The translations under genes and the position numbers were made by a program. From the NCBI GenBank assembly GCA_002309255.1, contig DBXI01000003.1:1-23154 (forward strand): a stretch of 23,154 nt of DNA, read 5' to 3'. Position 1 is the stretch's first letter. The number at the start of each line of letters is the position of its first letter. This document shows positions 1 through 8,856 of this stretch, piece after piece. The notes under the pieces were generated by a model, which did not search any database, had not been told where the DNA came from, and saw only the letters and a program-made list of their open reading frames with translations. This DNA is from Bacteroidales bacterium UBA1216 (GTDB taxonomy: Bacteria > Bacteroidota > Bacteroidia > Bacteroidales > Paludibacteraceae).

Positions 1-349
1 CTCACGAGGGTTTTTCAGTGCCCTCTATTTTTGTGATGTTTTGTTTTTTTGACTAATAAATAAAAATTTTGAATTTTTGACATACTCTCATTGCTGTATA
101 GCAACATTTTTTGCACATTTCCCAACAAATTTATCAAGATCTTTTGGTAATTGTTGTCTAACCCTTAACCAGCGCAACCTCAGCCCAAATATGCGATTTT
201 GATAAAATTTGTAAAAATATCGCCGTTCATCGAAAAAATTTTCCTCAAAATTTGCAAATTCAGTAAAATTTTTGTATCTTTGTACGCGAAAGTGTGCATT
301 GTCCACTTTAGTGCATCCAACCGGCAAAAGATAATCAGTAAGTGTTACT
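1..349. other. AT-rich intergenic leader, no gene seen
   Basis: I see no convincing gene here. Bases 6-10 (GAGGG) can pair with 21-25 (CCCTC) and are followed by T-rich sequence, so the left edge may be the terminator of a gene outside the window; this is weak, with only a 5-bp stem. The rest is AT-rich and ends in the promoter of the gene that starts at 350. Small open frames in this stretch overlap that promoter and have no coding-like composition. Confidence 0.5.
251..282 (+). promoter_or_regulatory. Bacteroidetes-type promoter of the 1426-aa mosaic gene
   Basis: TTTG at 251-254 (-33 element), exactly 20 bp, then TATCTTTG at 275-282 (-7 element), matching the known Bacteroidetes sigma consensus TTTG / TAnnTTTG. 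The -33 element is extended as TTTGCAAAT, as in two of the other three promoters in this window. The start codon lies 67 bp downstream of the -7 box. Confidence 0.85.
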
Positions 350-3300
350 ATGAAACGAATCCAACTCTATACTTTGCTTTCGGTACTGGCTTGTGCCGTG
401 AATATGTGGAGTGCGACAGCTTATGTGTCGGACTATCCGGAGTTGTCGGATACCTTCTTTGATTATTCGATGGGCAATACTTCAAACAAACTCAAGTCGT
501 TACTGCCAATCCGCGGTAATAGAGCAGATGCCGGCGATTTCGATGGTAGCGGAACAGAGGCTGATCCGTATCTCATATCTTCTGCCGATATGTGGAACTT
601 CTTGGCCGATCGGGTCAATGCCGGTACGGATTATAGTGGTACGTTCTTTCGTCAGACGGAAGACATCAGTGTGAGCACGATGGTAGGTTCAGGCTCAGGC
701 GAAACGCCAACTCACCCCTTCAGTGGCACCTACGACGGCAACGGACATACTTTGACCTTCACTATTTCGGCGACTGAAGATTTTGCGGCTCCTTTCCGTT
801 ACATCGTCGGCGCAGCGATTAAGAACCTCGTCATCGATGGCATCAATTCCAGCAGCGCAAGATATAACGCCGGTTTGGTGGCGTTCTCGGATGGCGATGT
901 GGCGATCACCAATTGCGCTGTCCGTGCAGCCATCATCAATAACGTTGGCGAAACGCAGGTCAGCTATGGCAATTCTGCATGCGGTGGTTTCCATGGTCTG
1001 ATTCAAGCGGGCAGTGTTACGTTCAACGGCTGCCTGTTCGCCGGACAAATAACAGGATCCGCTCATAGTATAGGTGGCTTCGTGGGGTGGGGAAATGAGC
1101 AACCTGACGGTGTCGTGTTTAACGACTGCTTGTTTGCTCCCTCCGAGCTTACTGCTGATGATTATGAAGGCCAAACCTTTTACCGTGGCGGGGAAGACAA
1201 CTTAGTCTTCCATAACAGTTACTATCAGACGCCTTTCGGGGCATGGCAAGCCAAGCAGGCTTATTCTATCATGGCGGGTGAAGGCGTGACGGTAGCTAAT
1301 GCAGGTGCAGTCACCACGTATAACGTCAGCGGCTTAACGTCTTACGGCGCAGGATTAGCCTATGATGGCGTACTCTTTGCCGGCGACGGTGATGTCGTCA
1401 GTCTGAACCTCAACGGCTCTCCTACCGGCGGGTATGCGGCATCTGGGGGTACATTGACCGGCAGCAGTAATCCGTACGCCCTGATGATGAATGCCACCGA
1501 TGTCATGATCGTGGCATCAAGCACCCCCAACATCAATCGCCTCTACTGCCAAGTGACGCAAGACTGGTGGACACAAAGCGACGCTGCCGTTGGCGCATAC
1601 CTCTATCGTGACGAGAGCACCCACAACGCCGATTGGCCGGGTGAGCGCATGACACCCGTGGATGGCGAGAACGGCTTGTGGTACATTGATGTTGATGCGT
1701 CCGTGTACTCTAACGTGATCTTCACCCGTGTCAACGGATCGGATGCTGTGACCGACTGGGGAGCGAAGACCGTCGACCTAACTATCCCGACCGACAGCAC
1801 CAACCTCTACACCATCACCTCCACCGAGGCCGTCTGGGGCGACCCGGGCGTAACGGGTGAGTGGTCGAAGTACGGCTCAACGGCTGTTGAACCGGATGAT
1901 CCGCAACAGGAAACACCTAAGTTCTACATAACAGGCGACAGCGCATTGGTTGTGAATGCCGGTCTGACAAGCGACAAAGCCTGGTCACCATCGGCTATCG
2001 CCGTAACGGAAGACAGTTACACCTTCACCCAACTGCCTGCCGGCACATACACAATGAAGGTCACCACCGACGGCACTTGGAACACTGCCAAGGGATACAC
2101 CGACCTGACAACAGTCAGCGACGGCCTTTCCAAAGACACTGACGGCAACATCACCTTCACCCTAACTAACCCCACTGACGTCACAGTAACATACACCGTA
2201 GATGTGTTCAAGGTCGAAGGCACGTTCAGCGGTGGTGGTGGTACGCAGTCAGATCGACTCGCTGACGGATACTATCTGGTAGGCACGCATAACAACTGGT
2301 CGCCCACCGCGGCTGATCTGTTCACCGCCAACGCCGAAGTGGCGGACGAATACATACTAAACACCACACTGACCTTAGGAAATGATCTAAAGGTTGTGCA
2401 GGTCATCGGCAACGAGAACAGCCGATGGTTCCCCGATGGCGACAACATTGTCGTTGACGCCCCCCATGCAGGCGCTGTCACCATCTACTTCCGCCCAACA
2501 TACAACCCCGAATGGAGCGATGTAGGCGGATACATGTACATCGTAGCCAATGCCACAGATCCGCAGGATGAAATATACTCCCTGCTCGGCACATCGGCAC
2601 TGTTCGGCAACGATTGGGATTACAGCGACACCCTGACCGAGCTCACCCTGCAAGGCGAGAGCATGTACACCTATACGATCGACTCCGTCGCGCTGCAGAC
2701 GGGTGTGGATTATGAGTACAAGGTTGTTACCAACCACGCGGTTAACGTCCGCGAATGGCCGTCGATTGAAGGTGGCGACAACTACCACCTCACGGTTGAG
2801 GAGTCCGGCGTCTATCAGGTGCTCTTCTCCTTCGATCCCAACAGCGGCTGCTCGCACGCCGCGAACTATCTGCATGCCATTGTTGAACCGACGGTCATCA
2901 ACCTTACTTGCGCGGAGGCTGCTGCTGCAGCGATGACAGTATCGGCTAACAACGAAGCGTACAACAATGGCGCAACATACTCCGTATATGGGTATATAAC
3001 GGCGATCACTACCGATTATAGCTCGCAGTACAACAACATCACCTTCTGGATGGCTGACGATCAGGCCGGCGGTAAGGTGTTTGAAGCCTATCGCTGCGTG
3101 CTGACGAACCCGGATAATATACCCACCGTAGGCGACTTCGTTAAGGTGACAGGTCAACTCACCAAATACAACACCACGCCGGAGACTGTAGCGGGAGCAA
3201 CATGTGATCTTATCGATCCTTCCACTCTCTGCACCCCGATCACCGGCACCTGCGGCGCGCAGGGCGACAACGTGACGTGGTCGCTCAGTTGCGACAGCGT

Positions 3301-4630
3301 GATGACCATCAGCGGTACAGGAGCGATGGCAAGCTATAACACCAACTCCAATGGTCAAGTACCTTGGGCGGAATATGGCCCGCGGATCCGTGACATCGTG
3401 ATTGAGGAGGGCGTGACTTCGCTCAGCGCTTACGGCTTCTACAATGCCGGTAGTTACACCAATGGCGCGTACGACAACGTCCGCAGCCTGACGATCCCCT
3501 ACACCGTCAGCAAGGTGGTGAACAACAACTTCTACAAGTGCCCCATCGAGACCATCACCATCAACTCCGACAGCATAGTCGGACAAGGTGGTTTCTCCTC
3601 GGGCAGTACGCTGCAAGGAATCTTCGGCGCTCAGGTGCGGCAATACATCATCGGCGACAGCGTGCGCTCCATCGCCAACAGCGCCTTCTATAATCAGGGC
3701 GCTGACAGCCTGACCACCATCGTCCTGCCCGAAGGATTGCAGAGCATTGGCACATGGGCGTTCGGATACCTGGAGCAGATGACATCCATCGTCATCCCCA
3801 ACACTGTCCTCACCATCGGTTCCGATGCCTTCGCCGGCTGCAACCACCTGCGCAGCGTCCACCTCGGAGCATCACTGACATCCATCGGCGCACAGGCGTT
3901 CTGGAAGGACACGATGATCACCCGTGTCACCTGCGAGGCACTCACACCACCTACGCTCGGCGTGCAGGCGTTTGATGTGTTCGACACCCTGTTCGTGCGC
4001 TGCGAGTCGCGGCAGCTATACAAGGAGGCGGACAACTGGAAGAACTTCAGCAAGTTCAAGTGCCTGGACGGTGGCGATGAACTCGACGAGTGGGCGTTCC
4101 CTCTTGGCAAGAACTGGACGTTCGTCATGCTGCCCACTGCCTTTGGCATGAGCGCTGAGGACATCACAGCCGATGGCACCATCGCATGGGCTACCTATAA
4201 CTGCGAGAAACGAGCACAAGGCAACTCCGGATGGGAGAACATCGACGCGGCAGCGGTGCCCACCGGCCGGCAGGCGCTGCTCGTACGCGCCACGGACGAC
4301 ACAGCTACCCTGCGCATCAATGTGCCTGTACGGGCGCAGAGCATGGACACCGTCTATGTACCGCTCTCGCTCCATCCGGCTAAGCACGCCGAGAACGCCA
4401 ACTGGTGCTTCGTCGGTAACCCGTACCCCTACGGATACCTGCTCAGCGGACTGGCAGCACAAGGCATCACATCGCCTATCTTCGTCTGGAACGGAACAGG
4501 TTACGAATTCTTCACTCCGGGCATCGATGACTTTATAATCCCTGCTTTCGGCGCGTTCTTCATCCAGCTACCTGAAGGCACCGCCGACGCCCCGACGATC
4601 ATCTTCACATCCGCATACATCATGATGTAA
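350..4630 (+). CDS. Secreted multidomain protein with putative starch-binding modules and BspA-type LRRs
   Basis: 1426 residues with a Sec signal peptide (about 1-24) and no lipobox. In order I see: a beta-helix/GLUG-like region (55-300); a Gly-rich beta linker (300-390); a CBM26-like starch-binding module (395-506, with WPG and GLWY); an X25-like beta module (523-624); two SusE/SusF-like beta domains (634-733, 742-845); an OB-fold-like domain (848-956); BspA-type leucine-rich repeats (963-1236, e.g. LTTIVLPEGLQSIGTWAF); and a C-terminal beta region (1247-1426). The 523-624 module is clearly homologous to residues 122-223 of the 921-aa amylase in this window, which ties the protein to alpha-glucan. 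There is no catalytic domain, so a surface binding or adhesion role is inferred. Unlike the amylases it lacks the short shared C-terminal tail. Codon use is more T-ending in the first third than later, hinting at mosaic origin. It has its own promoter, and a hairpin lies downstream at 4882-4913. Domain names are by pattern, not by search. Confidence 0.85.
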   Translation: MKRIQLYTLLSVLACAVNMWSATAYVSDYPELSDTFFDYSMGNTSNKLKSLLPIRGNRADAGDFDGSGTEADPYLISSADMWNFLADRVNAGTDYSGTFFRQTEDISVSTMVGSGSGETPTHPFSGTYDGNGHTLTFTISATEDFAAPFRYIVGAAIKNLVIDGINSSSARYNAGLVAFSDGDVAITNCAVRAAIINNVGETQVSYGNSACGGFHGLIQAGSVTFNGCLFAGQITGSAHSIGGFVGWGNEQPDGVVFNDCLFAPSELTADDYEGQTFYRGGEDNLVFHNSYYQTPFGAWQAKQAYSIMAGEGVTVANAGAVTTYNVSGLTSYGAGLAYDGVLFAGDGDVVSLNLNGSPTGGYAASGGTLTGSSNPYALMMNATDVMIVASSTPNINRLYCQVTQDWWTQSDAAVGAYLYRDESTHNADWPGERMTPVDGENGLWYIDVDASVYSNVIFTRVNGSDAVTDWGAKTVDLTIPTDSTNLYTITSTEAVWGDPGVTGEWSKYGSTAVEPDDPQQETPKFYITGDSALVVNAGLTSDKAWSPSAIAVTEDSYTFTQLPAGTYTMKVTTDGTWNTAKGYTDLTTVSDGLSKDTDGNITFTLTNPTDVTVTYTVDVFKVEGTFSGGGGTQSDRLADGYYLVGTHNNWSPTAADLFTANAEVADEYILNTTLTLGNDLKVVQVIGNENSRWFPDGDNIVVDAPHAGAVTIYFRPTYNPEWSDVGGYMYIVANATDPQDEIYSLLGTSALFGNDWDYSDTLTELTLQGESMYTYTIDSVALQTGVDYEYKVVTNHAVNVREWPSIEGGDNYHLTVEESGVYQVLFSFDPNSGCSHAANYLHAIVEPTVINLTCAEAAAAAMTVSANNEAYNNGATYSVYGYITAITTDYSSQYNNITFWMADDQAGGKVFEAYRCVLTNPDNIPTVGDFVKVTGQLTKYNTTPETVAGATCDLIDPSTLCTPITGTCGAQGDNVTWSLSCDSVMTISGTGAMASYNTNSNGQVPWAEYGPRIRDIVIEEGVTSLSAYGFYNAGSYTNGAYDNVRSLTIPYTVSKVVNNNFYKCPIETITINSDSIVGQGGFSSGSTLQGIFGAQVRQYIIGDSVRSIANSAFYNQGADSLTTIVLPEGLQSIGTWAFGYLEQMTSIVIPNTVLTIGSDAFAGCNHLRSVHLGASLTSIGAQAFWKDTMITRVTCEALTPPTLGVQAFDVFDTLFVRCESRQLYKEADNWKNFSKFKCLDGGDELDEWAFPLGKNWTFVMLPTAFGMSAEDITADGTIAWATYNCEKRAQGNSGWENIDAAAVPTGRQALLVRATDDTATLRINVPVRAQSMDTVYVPLSLHPAKHAENANWCFVGNPYPYGYLLSGLAAQGITSPIFVWNGTGYEFFTPGIDDFIIPAFGAFFIQLPEGTADAPTIIFTSAYIMM

Positions 4631-4645
4631 CCATGCACACATGTC

Positions 4646-4840
4646 ATACGACTCCGCCAGCAGCTTGCTGACTATACGCGCCGTTTCTATGCACAGTTCA
4701 AACGACCTGATCTCGAAGCACCATTCGAGAAACGTCCTCGTCCGGGCTCTACGAAACTCCTGCGTAAGCAGTACGTCAAACTCGATACCTTCATCCAAGC
4801 TATCGAACGCGAGAAACTCATCTCCTCCCGCCCCCAATAG
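4646..4840 (+). pseudogene. Orphan coding-like frame without a start, possible gene remnant
   Basis: An open frame of 64 codons runs from 4646 to the TAG at 4838-4840. It lies in the same frame as, and just after, the TAA of the preceding gene. Its codons look like those of real genes nearby, and the product is basic and probably helical (it includes KLLRKQYVKLDTFIQAIERE). It has no in-frame ATG, GTG or TTG start after the preceding stop, so it cannot be expressed alone as it stands. It is most likely the tail end of a deleted gene. A read-through extension of the upstream protein is possible but fits poorly, because the composition differs sharply from that secreted protein. I do not recognise the family. 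Confidence 0.4.
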
Positions 4841-4881
4841 CCTGACACCGTATCAATAACATTTTATCCCTAACATTTATT

Positions 4882-4913
4882 CAAGAGCAGCGGCAGAGAT
4901 GCCGCTGCTCTTG
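4882..4913 (+). terminator. Strong hairpin, probable terminator
   Basis: A perfect 14-bp stem (4882-4895 with 4900-4913) closes a GAGA tetraloop, followed by TTGTCC. The U tract is poor for a classical intrinsic terminator, but the stem is by far the strongest in this gap and sits about 250 bp after the mosaic gene. A second, weaker hairpin (GGTGGCA 4925-4931 with TGCCACC 4936-4942) follows directly. The strand is uncertain: it could equally end transcription coming from the - strand fragment at 4961-5104. Confidence 0.65.
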
Positions 4914-4960
4914 TTGTCCACCCCGGTGGCATTCTTGCCACCGCCTGTGTACTTCTGCTC

Positions 4961-5104
4961 TTACTTCATTTCCAACCCCGTCACATCGTACGTCTTCCCT
5001 TCGCGCAGGATGATCAGTTGCCCCGACCAACTTGGACCATAAAAAGACTGATCAAGATCCGTCGTCCCAACCGGTGAACAATATATTGCGCAATATAAGC
5101 CCAT
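4961..5104 (-). pseudogene. C-terminal tail fragment of an amylase-type secreted protein
   Basis: On the - strand an open frame of 47 codons (ATG at 5104, stop at 4961-4963) ends in GQLIILREGKTYDVTGLEMK. This matches the last 20-25 residues of the secreted glycan proteins further right: GQLFIRCGEQVYDVMGKRVK in the 606-aa amylase and GQIFIRRGEIVYDLMGNVIK in the 921-aa amylase. The tail normally follows several hundred residues of enzyme or binding domain. Here almost nothing precedes it, and the frame soon runs into AT-rich sequence and the GH97 promoter at 5180-5211. I read it as the remnant of a deleted amylase-type or binding protein gene. The 47-residue frame has no signal peptide, so it is unlikely to work as a free protein. 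Confidence 0.6.
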
Positions 5105-5179
5105 TGCACCGATTAACAGACCCTTTTTCGGGTACACAATGGGGGAAATGAAAAAAAATGAAAGATTTCTGCCTTAAGA

Positions 5180-5211
5180 TTTGCAAATATGAAAAAAAAG
5201 TCGTATCTTTG
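5180..5211 (+). promoter_or_regulatory. Promoter of the GH97 gene
   Basis: TTTG at 5180-5183, 20 bp, then TATCTTTG at 5204-5211. The -33 box is again extended as TTTGCAAAT. The promoter lies between an upstream in-frame ATG (5189) and the ATG at 5237, which rules out the upstream codon as the start and supports 5237. Confidence 0.85.
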
Positions 5212-5236
5212 CAACGGAATAATTGAAGTTAATACT

Positions 5237-7219
5237 ATGAAACGCATCATTCTCCTCCTAATTGCGGCCGTATTGTTCGTGGGCTGCGGTAAGTTAACCA
5301 CTATTCAATCCCCCGATAATTCGCTGAGTGTATCGTTCCGATTGGCGGACGACGGTCGTGCGGAGTACAGCGTTGCGCGTGACGGTGCGCCGGTGATCGA
5401 CTGGTCGGCACTCGGTATGCAGTGCGCCGAGGCTGATCTGACCCGCGAGTTCACGTTGCGCGGCGTGGACAGCCGGTTCAACCAGCAGACCTGGGAGACG
5501 GTGTGGGGTGAGGAACGCGAGATAAACGACACCCACAACGAGATGACCGTTCACCTGCGGCATTCGACGGGCGTAGAGATGGACATCATCTTCCGCGCTT
5601 TTGACGACGGCTTTGCTTTCCGTTACTCGTTCAGCGAGCAGGAGACAAAACGCCTGACGGTGCTGGACGAGGCGAGTGAGTACCGCTTCGTGGCGGATCA
5701 TGAGGCGTGGTCTATCCCCTGGCGTACGGAATACTACGAGGGCTTATGGACCAAAGCGCCGCTATCGGATAAGACCGACACGATGTGCTCGCCCATCACG
5801 ATAGAGATGCAGGACGGCACTTACGCCTTCGTGCACGAAGCAGCGTTGCGCAATTATCCGGCGCAGAACCTGCACGTGCAGGACGGCGCGCTACGCATCT
5901 ATCTCACGCCGTGGTTGGACGATAAGGCGCAACCGTTGCCCGACAAGGCTTATATACCCGTACCATTTCCCACGCCGTGGAGGATGGTGATCCTGGCGCG
6001 CGACCTGAGGCAGATGGTAGCATCACGCATCATGCTCAACCTCAATCCTCCCTGCCGCATCGAGGACACGAGCTGGATCAAACCGATGAAGTTCATGGGT
6101 ATATGGTGGGGCATGCATATCAAGGCGATGACCTGGGAGCAAGGTCCCAAGCATGGCGCCACGACCGCGAACATGGAGCGCTACATGCGTTTCGCTAAGG
6201 AGCATGGCATTGATGCTGTGCTCGCTGAGGGGTGGAACAAAGGTTGGGAGGATTGGCAGCACTTCTCCTTCACCGAGCCGTACGATGACTGGGATATGGA
6301 TTACCTAAGCAACTTGGCGCAGGAGTTAGGCGTAGAGATCGTCGGTCACAACGAGACCGGCGGCAATGCAGCGGATTACGAGTCAGTACTGGATGAGGCA
6401 TATGCCTATCATCAGCAGCACGGCATTCATGCCATCAAGACGGGCTACGTGTCGCCTATCATCCGCACGGTGGACGGCCTGCAGTGGAACAAAGGTCAGT
6501 CGGGCGTGCGGCACTACCGTAAGGTGATCGAGACGGCGGCTAAGTACCACATCATGATTGATAATCATGAGCCTGTTATGCCCACCGGTCTGCAGCGTAC
6601 CTGGCCAAACCTGATGACGCAGGAGGGCGTCCGCGGGCAGGAGTGGAACGCGTGGAGCACCGACGGCGGCAGCCCGTGCGAGCATGTAACCGTACTGCCA
6701 TTCACGCGCATCATGGCAGGCCCTGTGGATTACACTCCGGGCGTGTTCAAGTTCGAGAATCCCGTTATACCCGGCACGCGCGTGCATTCGACACTGATGA
6801 ACCAGCTGGGGCTGTTCGTGTGCTTCTACTCGCCGCTGCAGATGGTGTGCGACCTGCCGGAGCACTACATGGAGCATCAGGATGCGTTCCGCTTCATAGA
6901 AGAGGTGCCGTGCGACTGGGAGCGATCGATGTTGGTGGAAGGCAAGATAGGCGACTTCTGCGTGTTCGCGCGCCTGGGACGCGGTACTGACAACTGGTAC
7001 ATAGGCGGCATCACGGACGAGGAGGCACGCGAGGTACGAGTACCGCTCAGCATGCTCGACGAGGGCGAATATTCGCTCACGCTGTGGGCGGACGACGAGG
7101 GTGCCGACTGGCAGACGCGACCGTACGCGTACACTGTAACGGAAAGAAAGGTGACCAACGCCGACACCCTGACCATCCGCATGGCAGCAGGCGGAGGCTT
7201 TGCCGCGACGGTTAAGTAG
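5237..7219 (+). CDS. GH97 alpha-glucosidase lipoprotein (SusB-like, inverting type)
   Basis: 660 residues from the ATG at 5237; the longer open frame from 5189 would begin inside the promoter, and only 5237 gives a clean signal peptide with lipobox LFVGC (Cys17). It should hydrolyse terminal alpha-glucosidic bonds of maltooligosaccharides. The family's three parts are visible: an N-terminal beta-sandwich (about 20-275), a TIM barrel (280-560) and a small C-terminal beta domain. By motif position the SusB glutamates correspond to Glu201 (HEAALRNYP), Glu373 (GHNETGG), Glu445 (NHEPVMPTG, general acid), Glu463 and Glu469 (QEGVRGQEW). Retaining GH97 enzymes carry a nucleophile Asp after strand 5; here that site reads KTGYV (Gly403), so an inverting mechanism is expected. 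No acidic run follows the lipid Cys, which in Bacteroides suggests a periplasm-facing protein, as for SusB. It is monocistronic and converges on the amylase run. Confidence 0.93.
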   Translation: MKRIILLLIAAVLFVGCGKLTTIQSPDNSLSVSFRLADDGRAEYSVARDGAPVIDWSALGMQCAEADLTREFTLRGVDSRFNQQTWETVWGEEREINDTHNEMTVHLRHSTGVEMDIIFRAFDDGFAFRYSFSEQETKRLTVLDEASEYRFVADHEAWSIPWRTEYYEGLWTKAPLSDKTDTMCSPITIEMQDGTYAFVHEAALRNYPAQNLHVQDGALRIYLTPWLDDKAQPLPDKAYIPVPFPTPWRMVILARDLRQMVASRIMLNLNPPCRIEDTSWIKPMKFMGIWWGMHIKAMTWEQGPKHGATTANMERYMRFAKEHGIDAVLAEGWNKGWEDWQHFSFTEPYDDWDMDYLSNLAQELGVEIVGHNETGGNAADYESVLDEAYAYHQQHGIHAIKTGYVSPIIRTVDGLQWNKGQSGVRHYRKVIETAAKYHIMIDNHEPVMPTGLQRTWPNLMTQEGVRGQEWNAWSTDGGSPCEHVTVLPFTRIMAGPVDYTPGVFKFENPVIPGTRVHSTLMNQLGLFVCFYSPLQMVCDLPEHYMEHQDAFRFIEEVPCDWERSMLVEGKIGDFCVFARLGRGTDNWYIGGITDEEAREVRVPLSMLDEGEYSLTLWADDEGADWQTRPYAYTVTERKVTNADTLTIRMAAGGGFAATVK

Positions 7220-7279
7220 TTGAGGGGTGGCGAAATCACGTGACCTCTCTTCGATCGAACGATTATTTCTGCATAATCC

Positions 7280-7314
7280 AAAGGGAGTGTGCTTCTTAAG
7301 AGGGCACTCCCTTT
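7280..7314. terminator. Bidirectional terminator between convergent units
   Basis: AAAGGGAGTG (7280-7289) pairs perfectly with CACTCCCTTT (7305-7314), a 10-bp stem with a 15-nt loop and A/T-rich flanks. It lies 60 bp after the GH97 stop and 1 bp before the stop codon of the - strand gene ending at 7316, so it can serve both. Confidence 0.85.
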
Positions 7315-7315
7315 A

Positions 7316-8851
7316 TTATTCCATTTCTTGTTGGAACTTAAGTACAGTCTGGTATTGGGGTTCGATGTTATCCTCGAAGACGTAGTAGTCGGGCTTACCG
7401 TATGGCCGCAAGATGATGCCCTCCCATCGCCAGCCTTTTTTTGCGGGGTCGATGATATCGATATGTGTGACGCCCTGCGGCAGCTTGTCGAAGTAGAGTG
7501 TGAAGGGTGTAAGCAGCGATGTGACGATGGTCTTTTTCGTGGTGCTTATGCCATTAGCGCCGTTGATGCGATACCGTTTGTCGGTGTCGCGGTCGAGGAT
7601 ATATGCATCGGGCGAGATACGGATAGTGGCTTTCCACTTGGCCAGGTACTTGCATTGCACAACGGTAGCCGAGCCGGTGTTATCGATAGACATAATCCCA
7701 CAGTCGTTGGTGGATGAGGATAGCACGGATGAGAACTCCTCGTCATACGTCACTTGTTCGCGCTGCTCACCTACCAGTCTGCCGGCTAACTTCTCGGACG
7801 CCGCCATGAGCTGCTGCAGATCGGTCAGCGACGACAGTTCGCGCTCCGTAGCCATGACGGTGGCGGTCTCCACATCGATCATCCTAACCTGAATGTAACA
7901 TTGCTCGCCGTGCGGCATAATATTCGCTGCGCACACTATCTGCACGCCGAACTGCTTGCCGAGGGCTTGTATCTGTCGGTCATCCACGTTGCCGGAGCGC
8001 TGGTACTTGTGCTCCTTGGCAATCTGCTCCAGGAACTCCGCGGTGCGCTCCACGGCGCTGTACTCGCTGTTAGCCACGATTCCGGCCACCAGTTCGCCGC
8101 CTACCACCTGCTTGGCAGTCTCGCTGACTGACTCATGTCCGGTGACATACACCGCGACCTTCGTCTGATCGGCGATCACCTGCATCAGTCGCTGATGCAG
8201 TATGCGTGTCTCCTGCAGTTGTAGGGATTCCTCATCGGCATCGGGATCGACGGCGGCGAGGATCTTCTGCGTCTCATCGAGGTCGAGCAGCTGCTGCATG
8301 ACCTGCTCCGCCAACTCGCGTGCCTGCATCTTCTGCCCTGAGGCGATAAGTTGGTCGATGCGGTCGAGCGATGATTCGATCTGTGTCACGCTGACGATGA
8401 TCTTCTTCTGCAGCAGCCGGATGAGCGTGGTACGTTTGACGTACGCAAAGGCAGCTATACTGCCGTTGGTGGGGTTCGTCCACGACTCGATCTGCAAGCC
8501 GGGGATCTCTACGTTCACCGATGTCTGTGTGGTGGATGTGAACTCGCGTGTTGACTCGCGCAGCGTGCCGTCCATGGTACGTATGGTTTGCGACAGCGCC
8601 TTGTTCGTTGTGGTGTTCAGCACATGTACGCGCACCGTGCTCACCGCCTCCACGCGCGCCGCATCTTTGATGCGTTGAGTGGCTGCCTCTGCTCGCTCGG
8701 TGCTGAGCTGTTGCCCTTCGGCAAAGCCGGTGAAGAACTGCTCATCAGGATAAGCCTGCCGGCGCGAATGAATCTCATACCAGTCGGGGGCGTTCTGCGC
8801 CAGGGTGGTGAGGGCCACCAGCAACAGGCTAAGAAGAGTGATCCGTCTCAT
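7316..8851 (-). CDS. Secreted LPP20/CsgG-like envelope protein
   Basis: 511 residues with a Sec signal peptide (about 1-19, cut after LAQ) and no lipobox. Residues 20-140 look like the LPP20-type alpha/beta domain, with an FFTGFAEG motif common at its start. Residues 141-225 are helical. Residues 228-340 resemble the FlgO/CsgG-type nucleotide-free alpha/beta fold (DDRQIQALGKQFGVQIVCA, then a strand and MIDVETATVMATER). The C-terminus (370-490) is a beta-rich region. Such proteins sit in the periplasm or on the inner face of the outer membrane, with poorly known roles. The gene starts 5 nt after the stop of the neighbouring LPP20-like gene, so the two are surely cotranscribed and probably partners. 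The terminator at 7280-7314 follows. The family assignment is by pattern only. Confidence 0.8.
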   Translation of the reverse strand: MRRITLLSLLLVALTTLAQNAPDWYEIHSRRQAYPDEQFFTGFAEGQQLSTERAEAATQRIKDAARVEAVSTVRVHVLNTTTNKALSQTIRTMDGTLRESTREFTSTTQTSVNVEIPGLQIESWTNPTNGSIAAFAYVKRTTLIRLLQKKIIVSVTQIESSLDRIDQLIASGQKMQARELAEQVMQQLLDLDETQKILAAVDPDADEESLQLQETRILHQRLMQVIADQTKVAVYVTGHESVSETAKQVVGGELVAGIVANSEYSAVERTAEFLEQIAKEHKYQRSGNVDDRQIQALGKQFGVQIVCAANIMPHGEQCYIQVRMIDVETATVMATERELSSLTDLQQLMAASEKLAGRLVGEQREQVTYDEEFSSVLSSSTNDCGIMSIDNTGSATVVQCKYLAKWKATIRISPDAYILDRDTDKRYRINGANGISTTKKTIVTSLLTPFTLYFDKLPQGVTHIDIIDPAKKGWRWEGIILRPYGKPDYYVFEDNIEPQYQTVLKFQQEME

Positions 8852-8856
8852 AGGTA

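Noticed and set aside
88..327. 79-codon - strand open frame in the left leader
   Set aside because: It runs through the promoter at 251-282, lies in AT-rich DNA and shows no domain or codon bias. The lower part might be an old remnant, but I cannot support it.
2387..3862. 491-codon - strand open frame inside the mosaic gene
   Set aside because: It is antisense to a clear secreted protein with recognisable domains; long antisense frames arise from the regular C-ending codons of the real gene.
5189..5236. Upstream start for GH97 at 5189
   Set aside because: It would place 16 polar residues before the lipoprotein signal and begin inside the promoter (-7 box at 5204-5211).
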